A program made the translations under genes and the position numbers. Positions 43,619-53,247 of a DNA stretch of 64,000 nucleotides are shown one piece after another (positions within the stretch are counted from its first letter, which is position 1; each line of letters opens with the position of its first letter). The stretch comes from Pseudomonas sp. GV071 (GTDB taxonomy: Bacteria > Pseudomonadota > Gammaproteobacteria > Pseudomonadales > Pseudomonadaceae): the NCBI RefSeq assembly GCF_003050835.1, contig NZ_QAOJ01000019.1, positions 20,902 to 84,901 on the forward strand. The letters are read 5' to 3'. The notes below the pieces were generated by a model, which was not told the DNA's origin, ran no database searches, and worked only from the letters and a program-made list of their open reading frames with translations.

Positions 43619-46087
43619 TCAGCGAATAGCGGCGCGCACGGGCGGCTTGGGCAGCGGTTCGGGGCGTTCTTCACGCACGGCCACGGGCACCACGCGGGGT
43701 TGGTCCGCCGCGCGCTTTTGTGGCAACAGGAAGTAGGCCAGCGCCGGCAGCAGAATCAGCGCGCCAACCATGTTCCAGACGAACATAAAGGCCAGTAGCA
43801 CACCCATGTCGGCCTGGAACTTGATCGGCGAAAACATCCAGGTGCCGACGCCGATGGCCAGGGTCACGCCGGTGAGCATCACCACCTTGCCGGTGAACAG
43901 CAGCGCCTGGTAATAGGCCTGCGACAGGCTCGCGCCCTGGCGCAACTGGGCCAGCACAATGCTCATCACATACAGCGCGTAGTCGACGCCAATGCCCACG
44001 CCCAGGGCGATCACCGGCAAGGTGGCGACTTTTACCCCGATGCCCAGCCACACCATCAGCGCTTCGCAAAGGATCGACGTCAGCACCAACGGCAGCACGG
44101 CACAGAGCACGGCACGCCAGGAGCGGAAGGTGATCAGGCACAGCACAATCACCGCCCCGTACACCCACCAGAGCATCTCGTGGCTGGCCTGTTTCACCAC
44201 GATATTGGTGGCGGCTTCGATACCGGCGCTGCCAGCGGCCAGCAGAAACTGCGCCTGCTCGCTGTCGTTGTCCTTGGCAAAGGCCTGCACGCTGTCCACC
44301 ACGCGACCAAGGGTGTCGGCCTTGTGGTCAGTGAGGTAGGCATACAGGGTCAGCAGGCTGCAGTCTTCGTTGTACAAACCACGGGGCGCGCCGGCGGTAA
44401 CCATGTTCAAGGTGGCCTGGTTGTTGACCAGTTCGTACCACTTGGGATTGCCTTCGGAGAGGCCGACCAGTACGCGGCGGTTGAGCAACGCCAGCGAGTT
44501 GGTGGAATCCACACCCGGCAAGCCGCGCAACTGCCAGTCGAGGTTATCCACCCGCTGCAAGGTGTCGTAGCTGGAGCAGCCGCCGGCCGGGGTTTTCACC
44601 ATCACGGCAAAGATGTCGCTGCTGGCGCCGTAGTGTTGGGTCAGGTAGGCGTTGTCGAGGTTGTAGCGTGAGTCGGCACGCAGTTCAGGCGCACCGGCAT
44701 CGAGGTCACCGATTTTCAGGTGCAAGCTGACCCAGTAACCGCCACCGGCCAGTACCGCCGCCACCAGCACGCACAGGGCGGCCCAGCGCCGTTGGGTAAA
44801 CAGGTCGAGAAAGCGCCAGATCGCCTGCTTGCCGGCGCCGTCGATTTCCGCCTGTTCGCTGCGCAAACTGCGCACCGCCGCCGCCGGCGTTACACCGACA
44901 TACGAAAGCAGCACCGGCAGCAGAATCAGGTTGGTGAAAATCAGCACGGCCACGCCGATGCTGGCGATCACGGCCAGGTCCTGAATCACCTGGATCTTGA
45001 TGATCATCAGCACGGCAAAGCCCACGGCGTCGCACAGCAACGCGGTGAGCCCGGCGAGGAACAGACGGCGGAAGGTAAAGCGTGCCGCCACCAGGCGGTG
45101 CATGCCGCGCCCGATGTCTTGCATGATGCCGTTCATTTTCTGCGCGCCATGGCTCATGCCAATGGCGAACACCAGAAACGGTACCAACACCGAATACGGG
45201 TCCAGCTGGTAGCCAAGCAACGGCAACAAGCCCAGTTGCCAGACGACGGCCACCAAGGAGCAGGCCATCACCAGCGCGGTGCTGCGCAGGCAGCGGGTGT
45301 ACCAGTAGAGCACCACGGCGGTGATGACGATCGCGGCGGCGAAGAACAGCAGAATCTGCCGCAGGCCATCAATCAGATCGCCGACCACCTTGGCAAACCC
45401 GGTGATGCGAATCTCGATGCCCTGCTGCTGGTATTTACCGCGAAGGTTTTCCAACTCCTGCGCCAGAACGCTGTAATCCAGCGCTTTGCCGTCGGCGTCT
45501 TTGGCCAGCAACGGCAGGTAGATAATGCTCGACTGCTGGTCGAAGGCCACCAACTGACCGATCTCGTTGGAGCGCTCGATATTGCGTTGCAGCGCTTCCA
45601 GGCTTGGCGCCGAGCCGTCGTAGCCATCGGGAATCACCGGCCCGCCTTCCAGGCCCTCTTCGGTCACGCCAACCCAGCGGGTAGACGGCGTCCACAGCGA
45701 TTTCATAAAGGCGCGGTCGACGCCGGGCAGCAGGTACACCTCATCATTCAGTTGCTGCAGGGTTTGCAGGTAGGCCGCGTCGTAGATGCTGCCTTTCTGG
45801 TTGATCACCGCGATGCGCACGGCATTGCCCAGGCCGCTGAGTTCCTGACGATGCTCCAGGTAGTTGGCAATGAACGGATGATCATTGGGGATCATCTTTT
45901 CGAAGCTGGCATTGAGTTCCAGGCGCGTGGCTTGCCAGCCCAACAGCGCGGTCACTAACAGACAGATCAGCAACACCAGGCGCCGATGGTTGAACAGTGC
46001 GCGTTCCAGCAAGGAGCCGGAGCGGCTGTCGAAATCGTCCAGGGTGCTGTGAATCGGCGTCGCAGCGGATGAACTCGGGACGTGCAT
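43619..46087 (-). CDS. RND/MMPL-family transporter
   Basis: 822 residues from ATG 46087 (GGAG eight bases upstream). It has the RND plan: one N-terminal helix, a large periplasmic loop (about 60-235), a block of five or six helices, a second loop (about 445-600) and a second block. The sterol-sensing/MMPL-type stretch GMSHGAQKMNGIMQDIGRGM is present. Such proteins move hydrophobic molecules, often with DUF1302, DUF1329 and YCF48-like partners encoded next to them, as here. The direction of transport is not known. Confidence 0.87.
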   Translation of the reverse strand: MHVPSSSAATPIHSTLDDFDSRSGSLLERALFNHRRLVLLICLLVTALLGWQATRLELNASFEKMIPNDHPFIANYLEHRQELSGLGNAVRIAVINQKGSIYDAAYLQTLQQLNDEVYLLPGVDRAFMKSLWTPSTRWVGVTEEGLEGGPVIPDGYDGSAPSLEALQRNIERSNEIGQLVAFDQQSSIIYLPLLAKDADGKALDYSVLAQELENLRGKYQQQGIEIRITGFAKVVGDLIDGLRQILLFFAAAIVITAVVLYWYTRCLRSTALVMACSLVAVVWQLGLLPLLGYQLDPYSVLVPFLVFAIGMSHGAQKMNGIMQDIGRGMHRLVAARFTFRRLFLAGLTALLCDAVGFAVLMIIKIQVIQDLAVIASIGVAVLIFTNLILLPVLLSYVGVTPAAAVRSLRSEQAEIDGAGKQAIWRFLDLFTQRRWAALCVLVAAVLAGGGYWVSLHLKIGDLDAGAPELRADSRYNLDNAYLTQHYGASSDIFAVMVKTPAGGCSSYDTLQRVDNLDWQLRGLPGVDSTNSLALLNRRVLVGLSEGNPKWYELVNNQATLNMVTAGAPRGLYNEDCSLLTLYAYLTDHKADTLGRVVDSVQAFAKDNDSEQAQFLLAAGSAGIEAATNIVVKQASHEMLWWVYGAVIVLCLITFRSWRAVLCAVLPLVLTSILCEALMVWLGIGVKVATLPVIALGVGIGVDYALYVMSIVLAQLRQGASLSQAYYQALLFTGKVVMLTGVTLAIGVGTWMFSPIKFQADMGVLLAFMFVWNMVGALILLPALAYFLLPQKRAADQPRVVPVAVREERPEPLPKPPVRAAIR

Positions 46088-46091
46088 AGGG

Positions 46092-47150
46092 TTACTCCGC
46101 AATCGATGTATGGGCTGCCGCCAAGCGCTGCGGCCCGGCAAAACCAACGCCTACCAGGGCGCCATCGACGGCCTGGGCCACGGCCAGCAACGGTGCGCCG
46201 GGCGGCAAGGCAACCGGGCGCAACGTTTCGCCACCGACAGCGCCTTGCAGCAGCCCGCCGGCCTGGTTGACCAGCAGCAACTGGCGGTCGATGACTACGG
46301 CCGCGTTGATGGAAATGGGGATGGGATTGCTCAGCGTCTGGAAGCTCGCGCCCTGGTCGACTGAGCGAAACAGGTTGCCGCGCAGACCCGCGACGACCAG
46401 GCCGCCAGCAGGCTCCAGCGCCAGGCTGAAATAGCTGCCCTCATAGGGGCTGGTGAGGGTGTTGAATTGCCCGCCGTTATCCTGCGAGCCGAGCAGCAGA
46501 CCTTGCTCGCCGGCCAGGTACAACTGCTGGCCTTGTTGCGCCACGGCATACAGATGCAGGCCGCGGGGGTTGGGCAGACGGTCCATCCATGACGTCCAGG
46601 TCGCGCCGCCATCGTCCGTGTGCAGGGCCAGACCATAAGCGCCTACCACCAAGCCTTCACGGGCATTGGCAAAGCTCAGGGCCAACAGCGGTTTATCCGC
46701 GCCGTCAGCGACCAGCCGTTCGGCATTGGCTTGGCGGGGTGCATCCGCCGCCGCTTGCGCGGCCGCCAGTTCCACCGCCGCTGCACGCTTGCCATCCAGT
46801 TGCAGGCTCCAGCTGTCTCCGCCGTCAGCGCTGTGCAGCACCACGCCGGCATGGCCCACGGCCCAGCCCTGTTTACTGTCGACAAACTGCACCGCCGTCA
46901 GCGTGCTGCTGACCGGCACACTGGCCTGATGCCAGGTGGCGCCGTTGTCGTCGGAGAGCAGAACGATGCCGCGCTCACCCACCGCCACCAGACGTTCGCC
47001 AGCACGGGTGATGCCGAGCAGCACCGCGTGTTGGGCCTGCACGCCCTGCACCGCCGGCAGGCTCAGCACGTCCAGTGGCGCGACGGCACCAGCTGATGCA
47101 CTGGCCATCGCCAGCAACAACAGCGCCAGCGCTTTGCGGTTTTTACTCAT
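46092..47150 (-). CDS. YCF48-like beta-propeller protein, exported
   Basis: 352 residues with a signal peptide (about 1-23). Repeated propeller blades are visible: GITRAGERLVAVGERGIVLL, SDDNGATWHQ, GWAVGHAGVVLHSADGGDSW, GLALHTDDGGATW. This is the BNR/YCF48 type. In this gene order the protein is usually encoded directly before an MMPL transporter and after DUF1329, and probably scaffolds the complex in the periplasm. Only four bases separate it from the transporter gene, which indicates coupling. Confidence 0.85.
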   Translation of the reverse strand: MSKNRKALALLLLAMASASAGAVAPLDVLSLPAVQGVQAQHAVLLGITRAGERLVAVGERGIVLLSDDNGATWHQASVPVSSTLTAVQFVDSKQGWAVGHAGVVLHSADGGDSWSLQLDGKRAAAVELAAAQAAADAPRQANAERLVADGADKPLLALSFANAREGLVVGAYGLALHTDDGGATWTSWMDRLPNPRGLHLYAVAQQGQQLYLAGEQGLLLGSQDNGGQFNTLTSPYEGSYFSLALEPAGGLVVAGLRGNLFRSVDQGASFQTLSNPIPISINAAVVIDRQLLLVNQAGGLLQGAVGGETLRPVALPPGAPLLAVAQAVDGALVGVGFAGPQRLAAAHTSIAE

Positions 47151-47216
47151 GACTACTGCCTCTTGAAAACGGGCAGCGCGTGTTGCACCGCTGCCCTGTA
47201 CACCTACAGCCTGTGC

Positions 47217-48572
47217 CTAGCGAATGCCTTCACCGGCCAAAGCATCGGGGGTGAATACCGAGTCGGCGTACGGCGCGACGATGCGGTATTGCTCGTTCTT
47301 GCCGGCAAAGATGTCGCCGGCGAACCAGGCCCCGGACAGCAGGTCGTAGAAGCCGTTGGTCAGGGTGACGACGCCAGGCAGATCCGGCACCACCACAGGC
47401 GTGGTCCACAGCACTTTGGCCAACTGGTTTTTGCTGTCGTAACGCTCGCCCAGTACAGCGGCCCAGGTGTCTTCATCGAGGTAGTAAGTGCTTTTCGGCA
47501 TCACATGGCGCTTGCCGCTTTTCAGCGTGGCTTCAACCACCCACACGCGGTGCAGTTCCCAACGCAGTGCGTCAGATTTGAGGTGGTGTTGATCCAGCAA
47601 TGCTTCCGGCGAGTCGGCATTCAGCACGCGGTTGGAGTTGTAAGGGATATACAGCTCCTTCTTGCCCACCAGCTTCCAGTCGAAGCGGTCGATACGGCCG
47701 TTGAACACATAGAGTTCGTCAAAGCTCATCACCCCGGCGGTGGCCGGTGTCGGCGTGTCGCAGCAGGCATTGGGCAGACGGCGCACGCGGCGCTGGCCGG
47801 GCAGATAGGTCCACGCGCCGGCCTTATCGGCATCGAGGTTTTCACGCCCCAGAATGGCTTCACCGGCGCGCAAAGGTGGGCCGTCGTTGATCAGGCGAAT
47901 CGCCCAGAACACCCCATCTTTCTCAGCGCCACCGGGCAGGTAAAACGGCATTTGCATGTCGGCCCGCGAATCGTTGGTCAGCACATGCTTACCATCGGTG
48001 GTGGTCAGGTATTGGGTGAAGGTGGTGTGCCAGGACGCCCCGCGCCAGCGCAATAAATGGTTCCAAATGGCTTCGGCGCCATTCTGTGGCAGCGGGAATG
48101 GAATACCGCCCTGGGCGTTCTGCGGTGCCGGGCCGGAGGCGCCGTCTACCAGCTTGGCGCTGGCGGCGTTGGCAGCGGTGGCGTCGTAGACCGCTTGCGG
48201 TGCAGCGGCAGTACGGTGCGTGGGGTACACGTCCAGGCGATAGCTATCGGGGTACTTTTTCAGCATGGCCAGGGTGCCGACGCTGAGCTTGTCGGCATAC
48301 TGCGCGGCGTTCTGCGCGTTGATGCTGAACAGCGGTTTTTCGCTGGCGAACGGATCGCCGCGCTTGCCGCCGTCTTTGTAGTTCGGGTCCGCTTTGGTCA
48401 AGCCGCCGTCCCAGGCCGGAATGCTGCCATCGGCATTGCCGGCGCGCTCGGCACCCAGCGGTGTCAGGGTGGTTTTCAGGCTGCTGGCATCGGCAGCCAT
48501 TACGCCCTGGGCGAACAGCAACGAGGCAGCCAGCGCGGTCAGCAAGGCAGTGAAGGGGTTACGAGTTGGCAT
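47217..48572 (-). CDS. DUF1329 (LolB/LolA-like) periplasmic protein
   Basis: 451 residues with a signal peptide (about 1-26). The family opening LKTTLTPLGAERAGNADGSI is clear, as are YVYPEG-type and AWTYLPGQRRVRRLPNACCD stretches. DUF1329 proteins are thought to have a LolA-like fold that shields hydrophobic cargo crossing the periplasm. It follows the DUF1302 gene by 10 bp and precedes YCF48 and MMPL, a widespread four-gene set. Cargo unknown; a hydrophobic aromatic is plausible here. Confidence 0.88.
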   Translation of the reverse strand: MPTRNPFTALLTALAASLLFAQGVMAADASSLKTTLTPLGAERAGNADGSIPAWDGGLTKADPNYKDGGKRGDPFASEKPLFSINAQNAAQYADKLSVGTLAMLKKYPDSYRLDVYPTHRTAAAPQAVYDATAANAASAKLVDGASGPAPQNAQGGIPFPLPQNGAEAIWNHLLRWRGASWHTTFTQYLTTTDGKHVLTNDSRADMQMPFYLPGGAEKDGVFWAIRLINDGPPLRAGEAILGRENLDADKAGAWTYLPGQRRVRRLPNACCDTPTPATAGVMSFDELYVFNGRIDRFDWKLVGKKELYIPYNSNRVLNADSPEALLDQHHLKSDALRWELHRVWVVEATLKSGKRHVMPKSTYYLDEDTWAAVLGERYDSKNQLAKVLWTTPVVVPDLPGVVTLTNGFYDLLSGAWFAGDIFAGKNEQYRIVAPYADSVFTPDALAGEGIR

Positions 48573-48582
48573 CTGTAGCTCC

Positions 48583-50253
48583 TCAGAACGTACGGCTAAC
48601 GCTGACGGCGACGAAGTCGCGGTCTTTCAGCGATTGCTCGAACGTGTAGTTGTTATTGGCATCGAGGAAGGTGTCTTCCGGACCGTAGAAGTGCGTGTAG
48701 GTCAGCCCCAGGGTCCAGGCGTTGAGGTAGTTGCCCTTGATGCCGATGTTGATATCGCCACCGCGGTCCGAACCGAAGCCGGTACCCAGGGATTCCGACT
48801 TGCCGTGGGTAAAGCTGAAGCCCATCGGTACGCTGATATCCATGCCGGCAAAGGCTTGGCGGTACATGGGTTCGTACACGGCGCGTAGACTCCAGGCGTC
48901 GCGGTCGGCGTTGGGGTCGACGGCATCCGGGTTGCGGGTGACGCTCAAGGTGCGGTTCCAGGCGATCTCGCCGAGGAAGGTGGCTTCCGGTGCGACAAAC
49001 GACGGTTCCAGGCTGGCCAGCCACGACAGGTTGGCGTGCAGCGTGCGGCCGGTGGCGTACACCGCTTCGTCGGGGTCATTGCTGATGCCATCGTCCACGG
49101 CCAGTGCGTGCTGGTTGGTGGACGCCAACGGCTGGTGCCAGCGGGTGGAGAGTTCACCGGCGATGTTGAATTGCTCGACCGTGGTGGAGAAGCTGGCGCC
49201 CACCGACTCGATGCCTTCCGGGTACACCCAGTAGTACTCGCCGGCCTTGCCGGTGAGTGGATCGAGCGCGGCGAAGTTGGGGCGCACGTTCAACTGTGGC
49301 GACTTGTCGTGGAAGCGGATGGCATAAAAACCCCAGTCCACGGTTTCGGTGCGCCAGCGCAGTTGCATACCGCCCTGCCCCGAGTCTTTCGCGTCTTCGT
49401 CTTTGCCGTGGTAGAAGGCCAGCGGCTGGGCACCCGGGAACAGCGGCGCACCGATAAACATGCGCTCGTTGCCATCGCCGAAGAAGTCATCGGTGGAGAA
49501 GTAGCTACCGGCAGCCGGCAGGCGGTTGGCTTCCCACTCGAACTGGTAGTAGGCGCCAATGGTGACGTCCGGGGTCAGCTGCAACTGGCCGGACACCTGT
49601 TCAACCGGGCGAATCAGTTCCTTGAACTGGGTGTTGGGTACCGACAGGCCCTTGACCACATCTATGGGCGCCATGCCGCCGGCTATGCCGTTCATGCCGT
49701 AGAACAGGCTTTCGCCCCACTGCATGGCGTACTGGCCGATACGCCCGGACACCGGCATATCACCGATCTCTGCACGGCCGAACAGGAACGCATCGAGCAG
49801 CTCACCTTTGCGCCCGTGCAGCTTGCGGGTGTCGTCCGTGAAGTGGTCGGGGTCTACCGAGTAGCTGTTGACGTTGCCATCGGCATCGTTGTCGTTGGGC
49901 TTGTTGTAGACATCGTCATACCAGGCCGCGCCGCTGACGCGGGCACCGACGTTCTTATAGGTGATGTCCATTTCCGAAAGCACATCGAGACGGTTGGAGA
50001 TCAACCCCTTGTCGAGGTTGTTGTCGCCGTCGTTGAGGTTTTGCGCCTCGCTGAGCTTGTCGGACTTGCCCTCAGTGCGCCAGGCTGCGCTGTACTTCAG
50101 GGTGTTGTCCCACCGGGCCCGCAGGTCCGGGTTGCCAGTGTCGAACTCAAATGCCTGGGCATTTGCCGAGAGTACGCCAACCAGCAGCCCGGCCAAACTA
50201 AGGGCAAAGGGAGGGCGTCCGCCGCGAAATGCGGCAGTTTGGAAACGAGCCAT
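48583..50253 (-). CDS. DUF1302 outer-membrane protein
   Basis: 556 residues with a signal peptide (about 1-36, ending SANAQA) and the family opening FEFDTGNPDLRARWDNTLKY. The sequence alternates polar and hydrophobic residues as a beta barrel does, and ends in phenylalanine (VAVSVSRTF). DUF1302 proteins are probable outer-membrane channels paired with DUF1329 and an RND pump. It is the first gene of that set. Its upstream gap (50254-50379) lacks the full tandem operator found at the enzyme genes. Confidence 0.88.
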   Translation of the reverse strand: MARFQTAAFRGGRPPFALSLAGLLVGVLSANAQAFEFDTGNPDLRARWDNTLKYSAAWRTEGKSDKLSEAQNLNDGDNNLDKGLISNRLDVLSEMDITYKNVGARVSGAAWYDDVYNKPNDNDADGNVNSYSVDPDHFTDDTRKLHGRKGELLDAFLFGRAEIGDMPVSGRIGQYAMQWGESLFYGMNGIAGGMAPIDVVKGLSVPNTQFKELIRPVEQVSGQLQLTPDVTIGAYYQFEWEANRLPAAGSYFSTDDFFGDGNERMFIGAPLFPGAQPLAFYHGKDEDAKDSGQGGMQLRWRTETVDWGFYAIRFHDKSPQLNVRPNFAALDPLTGKAGEYYWVYPEGIESVGASFSTTVEQFNIAGELSTRWHQPLASTNQHALAVDDGISNDPDEAVYATGRTLHANLSWLASLEPSFVAPEATFLGEIAWNRTLSVTRNPDAVDPNADRDAWSLRAVYEPMYRQAFAGMDISVPMGFSFTHGKSESLGTGFGSDRGGDINIGIKGNYLNAWTLGLTYTHFYGPEDTFLDANNNYTFEQSLKDRDFVAVSVSRTF

Positions 50254-50379
50254 GGAGAAACCTCGCTATTGTTCTTCTTGTTATCGCCCTCTGTGGGGCG
50301 CGGTCGCATCGCAAGTCTTACGGTTACAACTCGGAACCACCGAGCGCGCCGGGTGGCGCCTCGGTGCGGATCTTTTTCC

Positions 50380-51504
50380 TCAGATAGGCTCAGCCGTACG
50401 CGCCAGCATCTGCTTGACCAGGCCAATGCGGTCGAACTCACGGTCGTGCTGCATCTCCTTGTCGCCGGCCAACACCGAGCTTTCGCTGATGTATTTGCAG
50501 CGCTCGAAGCGCCGCGCCATAAAGCGTTGCAGCTGCTGCGCAATATCGCCGCCAGCGGTGAGCTCTTCGCTGAGCACCACGGCATCTTCAATGGCCATGC
50601 CAGCGCCCTGCCCCAGGTGCGGGGTAGTGGCGTGGGCGGCGTCACCAATCAACAGCACGCGGCCGCGGTACCAGGGCTCATTGACGAACACCACTTCCAT
50701 CGGCTTGTAGACCACCTGCGAACTGTCGGTAATTTGCTCACGCAGCTCGCCCACCAGACCGGTAAAACCCTGCAGGCGCTCACGCATCTGCTCGGCCAGG
50801 GTGGCGGTATCCATCCATGGGTTATTCGGTTCGTGGGAGGTAAGGAAGAGGTACATCAGGTCGCCGGCCAACGGCACCAGGCCGGCATTGCCATCGGCGC
50901 TCTGGAAATTGGCCAGGTGATCGATTTCCGGCTTGCGCGGGAAGTTGTAGCGCCACACCGATTGCCCGGTGAAACGCGGGGTGTATGTGTCGCCAAACAA
51001 CAGGCTGCGTACTTTCGAATAGAGGCCGTCGGCACCGACCACCAGGTCGTAGTCGCCGCTGCTGCCATCGGTGAACAGCACGCTGACGCTGTCAGCCTGC
51101 TCGGTGAGGGTTTCCACGCTCAGGCCCAGACGCACATTGGCACCCAGTTCCAGCGCGGTGTTGCACAGTACGTTGTGCAAGGCCAGGCGCGAGATACCGA
51201 CGTTGGCCGGGTACTCGGGGCCGGCCAGACGCTGACCGGGAATGCGTGCCAACAGCTGGCCGCCGGGGCCGTAGATGGCCACGTCTTCAAAGGCGTAGGC
51301 CGCATCGAGGTAGCCGTCGAGTACGCCGAGTTTGGCCATCTCACGCACTACGTTGCTTTGCTGGATGATGCCGACGCCGTACACGGTCCATTCGGCCTTG
51401 AGTTCGATCAGGTCAACCGCGATGCCCTTGCGGCGCAGGGCGATGGCGGCACACAAACCACCGATACCACCGCCTACTACCAGAACTTTGCTGACTGCAT
51501 TCAT
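50380..51504 (-). CDS. FAD-dependent aromatic monooxygenase 1
   Basis: 374 residues from ATG 51504. The FAD-binding GxGxxG is VVGGGIGGLCAAIALRRKG (about 9-27), DG motif VVGADGLYSKVR, and GD motif LLIGDAAHATTPHLGQGAGM. This is the group A flavoprotein hydroxylase type (salicylate/3-HPP hydroxylase-like), which adds OH to an activated ring using NAD(P)H and oxygen. Two ATC-N9-GAT boxes lie 88-130 bp upstream. It is a candidate counterpart of the FAD hydroxylases in flavonoid (fde) clusters; that is an inference. Confidence 0.9.
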   Translation of the reverse strand: MNAVSKVLVVGGGIGGLCAAIALRRKGIAVDLIELKAEWTVYGVGIIQQSNVVREMAKLGVLDGYLDAAYAFEDVAIYGPGGQLLARIPGQRLAGPEYPANVGISRLALHNVLCNTALELGANVRLGLSVETLTEQADSVSVLFTDGSSGDYDLVVGADGLYSKVRSLLFGDTYTPRFTGQSVWRYNFPRKPEIDHLANFQSADGNAGLVPLAGDLMYLFLTSHEPNNPWMDTATLAEQMRERLQGFTGLVGELREQITDSSQVVYKPMEVVFVNEPWYRGRVLLIGDAAHATTPHLGQGAGMAIEDAVVLSEELTAGGDIAQQLQRFMARRFERCKYISESSVLAGDKEMQHDREFDRIGLVKQMLARTAEPI

Positions 51505-51591
51505 GGCATGTCTCACTTATTATTTTTGTTCATCGAAGGGCGCAGGCGCCGCTTCGTTGGGGCCACTTTCCGGGCAAACCAGGAAGATGAC

Positions 51592-51633
51592 TAATCGCTT
51601 ATAGGGATGGGATGTATCGCCTCACGCGATACC
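51592..51633 (-). promoter_or_regulatory. tandem NodD-type operator, site 1
   Basis: Box A is ATC-N9-GAT at 51594-51608. Box B is ATC-N9-GAT at 51616-51630, inside GTATCGC-N5-GCGATAC. The boxes start 22 bp apart. Box B is distal and box A proximal to the monooxygenase gene starting at 51504. Confidence 0.75.
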
Positions 51634-51685
51634 TCCCAAACAGACTCAACGGCTCTTCACCCCTCTCCCCAAAGCGGCGAGAGGA

Positions 51686-52024
51686 CTAGATTTGTGTGGC
51701 TTGCAACACCAGCCAACCGCCCTCTTCCTGCCACGTCACCGCCTGTAATTTCTCGCCCAGACACGGCCCGTAAATGCATTCGCCGGTATCTGGCAAAAAC
51801 TGCGCGCCATGGGCGTAGCACATGATCAGTTGGCCATCGGCCGACATAAATCGGTCCTTGCGGTACTCCAGGCGCACGTCCAGGTGCGGGCAGCTGTTGC
51901 GGTAAATGCGGATTTCGCCTTGGTGGCGCAGGGCAAAAATGCTGTCTTTGCCACGCTGTTCAGGGTCAAACCCACGCGCCTGGCCTTCGGCTAATTCGTC
52001 ACTGCGGCACAACGCTACGGCCAT
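51686..52024 (-). CDS. Rieske-type [2Fe-2S] ferredoxin
   Basis: 112 residues from ATG 52024; a GTG one codon upstream is also open. Rieske ligands are C45-x-H47 (NSCPHLDV) and C69-x2-H72 (MCYAHGAQF), in a standalone ferredoxin of normal length. It would carry electrons to an oxygenase. It starts four bases after the stop of the extradiol dioxygenase gene, so it shares that transcript, controlled by the operator at 53077-53118. No Rieske terminal oxygenase is seen in the window, so its partner is uncertain. Confidence 0.88.
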   Translation of the reverse strand: MAVALCRSDELAEGQARGFDPEQRGKDSIFALRHQGEIRIYRNSCPHLDVRLEYRKDRFMSADGQLIMCYAHGAQFLPDTGECIYGPCLGEKLQAVTWQEEGGWLVLQATQI

Positions 52025-52027
52025 CAC

Positions 52028-52969
52028 TCAACCCTGCTTCGGTGGCGGGCCACCCGGCGCCCATTTCTCTTTCGAGGTGAACAGGAACAGCTGCGAGTTA
52101 TCCGCCGTCAGCGGCGCCACGCGGGCTTCCCAGGCGTCATCGTGTTTGTCCATGTCGGCGTCGTATTCGATGTGGCAACCCAGCGGGCTGTTGAAGTACC
52201 AGAACCAGTTCGAGCCAAACAGGTGGCGGCCAGGGCCCCAGAAACTGGTCCAGCCCTTCTGCTCGAAGCGCCGCCCGGCCAGCAGTACTTCGGTACCGCT
52301 GCCCATGTGAAAGGTGAAGTGCTCGCAGCCTTTCATGTGCGGCGGGGTCTGGATCATGAACAGGCAGTGGTGGTCGTCGGAACCGGCCGGGCGCATGAAC
52401 GGACCGGCGCCGACAAAGGTGTCGGTGGTCTTGAAGCCCAGGCGATTGGCGTAGAAGGCCTCGCCCTTGGCGGCGTCCGGAACGAAATACACCACGTGGG
52501 ACAAGGTGCGCGGCACGGCGGCCATATCCAGGGTGATACCGGGCTGGTTCAGCGGGCGCTGCGGCTCATGACCCGGGGCGTTGCTCAGATCGGCAGGCGC
52601 GGTAAACGGCTTGCGCACGGTGAGCTGAAAGGCGATGGCAAAGCCCAGGTCATCGACGCTGTGCACCACGCCCTGCTCATCACGGGTTACCAGGCGGTCG
52701 CGGCCCAGTTCGTCTTCGATGGCATCCAGGTCGGCGGCGCTGGCCACGCCATAGATGGTTTCGCGAATCGACGGCGCCGGGCCGATGGCGGCTGGCAGCG
52801 TTGGGTCGTCCGCGCGGCGGATGATCACCGCGGTGCCGTCGAGGGCTTCAAAGCGCCCGCCGTTGGCGTCTACGCCCACCGGGTGCAGGCCGTAGTCACG
52901 CAGGCAATCGGTACAGGCTTGGATGTCATCGACACCAAAGATCAGGGCGTCAAGGCCAATGATGTTCAT
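52028..52969 (-). CDS. type I extradiol ring-cleavage dioxygenase (VOC family)
   Basis: 313 residues from ATG 52969 (GGAG eight bases upstream). It has two VOC modules; the C-terminal one carries the likely iron ligands H158 (TLSHVVYF), H217 (CEHFTFH) and E268 (CHIEYD). These match the His-His-Glu triad of 2,3-dihydroxybiphenyl-type dioxygenases. The enzyme should open a catechol-like ring next to a hydroxyl. It is divergent from the LysR gene at 53248, with a tandem operator between them, and co-transcribed with the Rieske protein. Confidence 0.87.
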   Translation of the reverse strand: MNIIGLDALIFGVDDIQACTDCLRDYGLHPVGVDANGGRFEALDGTAVIIRRADDPTLPAAIGPAPSIRETIYGVASAADLDAIEDELGRDRLVTRDEQGVVHSVDDLGFAIAFQLTVRKPFTAPADLSNAPGHEPQRPLNQPGITLDMAAVPRTLSHVVYFVPDAAKGEAFYANRLGFKTTDTFVGAGPFMRPAGSDDHHCLFMIQTPPHMKGCEHFTFHMGSGTEVLLAGRRFEQKGWTSFWGPGRHLFGSNWFWYFNSPLGCHIEYDADMDKHDDAWEARVAPLTADNSQLFLFTSKEKWAPGGPPPKQG

Positions 52970-53076
52970 GGCTACCACTCCATTGAAATTATGATCCGGC
53001 GGTTGCTGGGGGTGCCGGTGGTGGTGTCGGTCACGGCCGACTGCGGCGAACTGTGCCGCCAGCGCAGGCAGCTGAC

Positions 53077-53118
53077 TAATCGCGTGTCGGGATGTGACCT
53101 ATCGGCAAACGCGATACC
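53077..53118 (-). promoter_or_regulatory. tandem NodD-type operator, site 2
   Basis: Box A is ATC-N9-GAT at 53079-53093 and box B is ATC-N9-GAT at 53101-53115 followed by ACC. Starts are 22 bp apart, as at site 1. It lies between the dioxygenase (52969) and the divergent LysR gene (53248). Confidence 0.78.
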
Positions 53119-53247
53119 TGTTGGCACAGCAGTGCTTGCGGGGAAATGGCTGAAAACGGAAAGGGAGATTTCTTAGGAAGGGTTGACGCGCTGATACTTT
53201 GTCCGGAATGTATCGCGAAAATAAATACAACAAAGAGATTGGCCGCC

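Noticed and set aside
50283..50310. TTATCG before the DUF1302 gene as an operator
   Set aside because: No GAT after nine bases, and the next ATC is 25 bp away, not 22.
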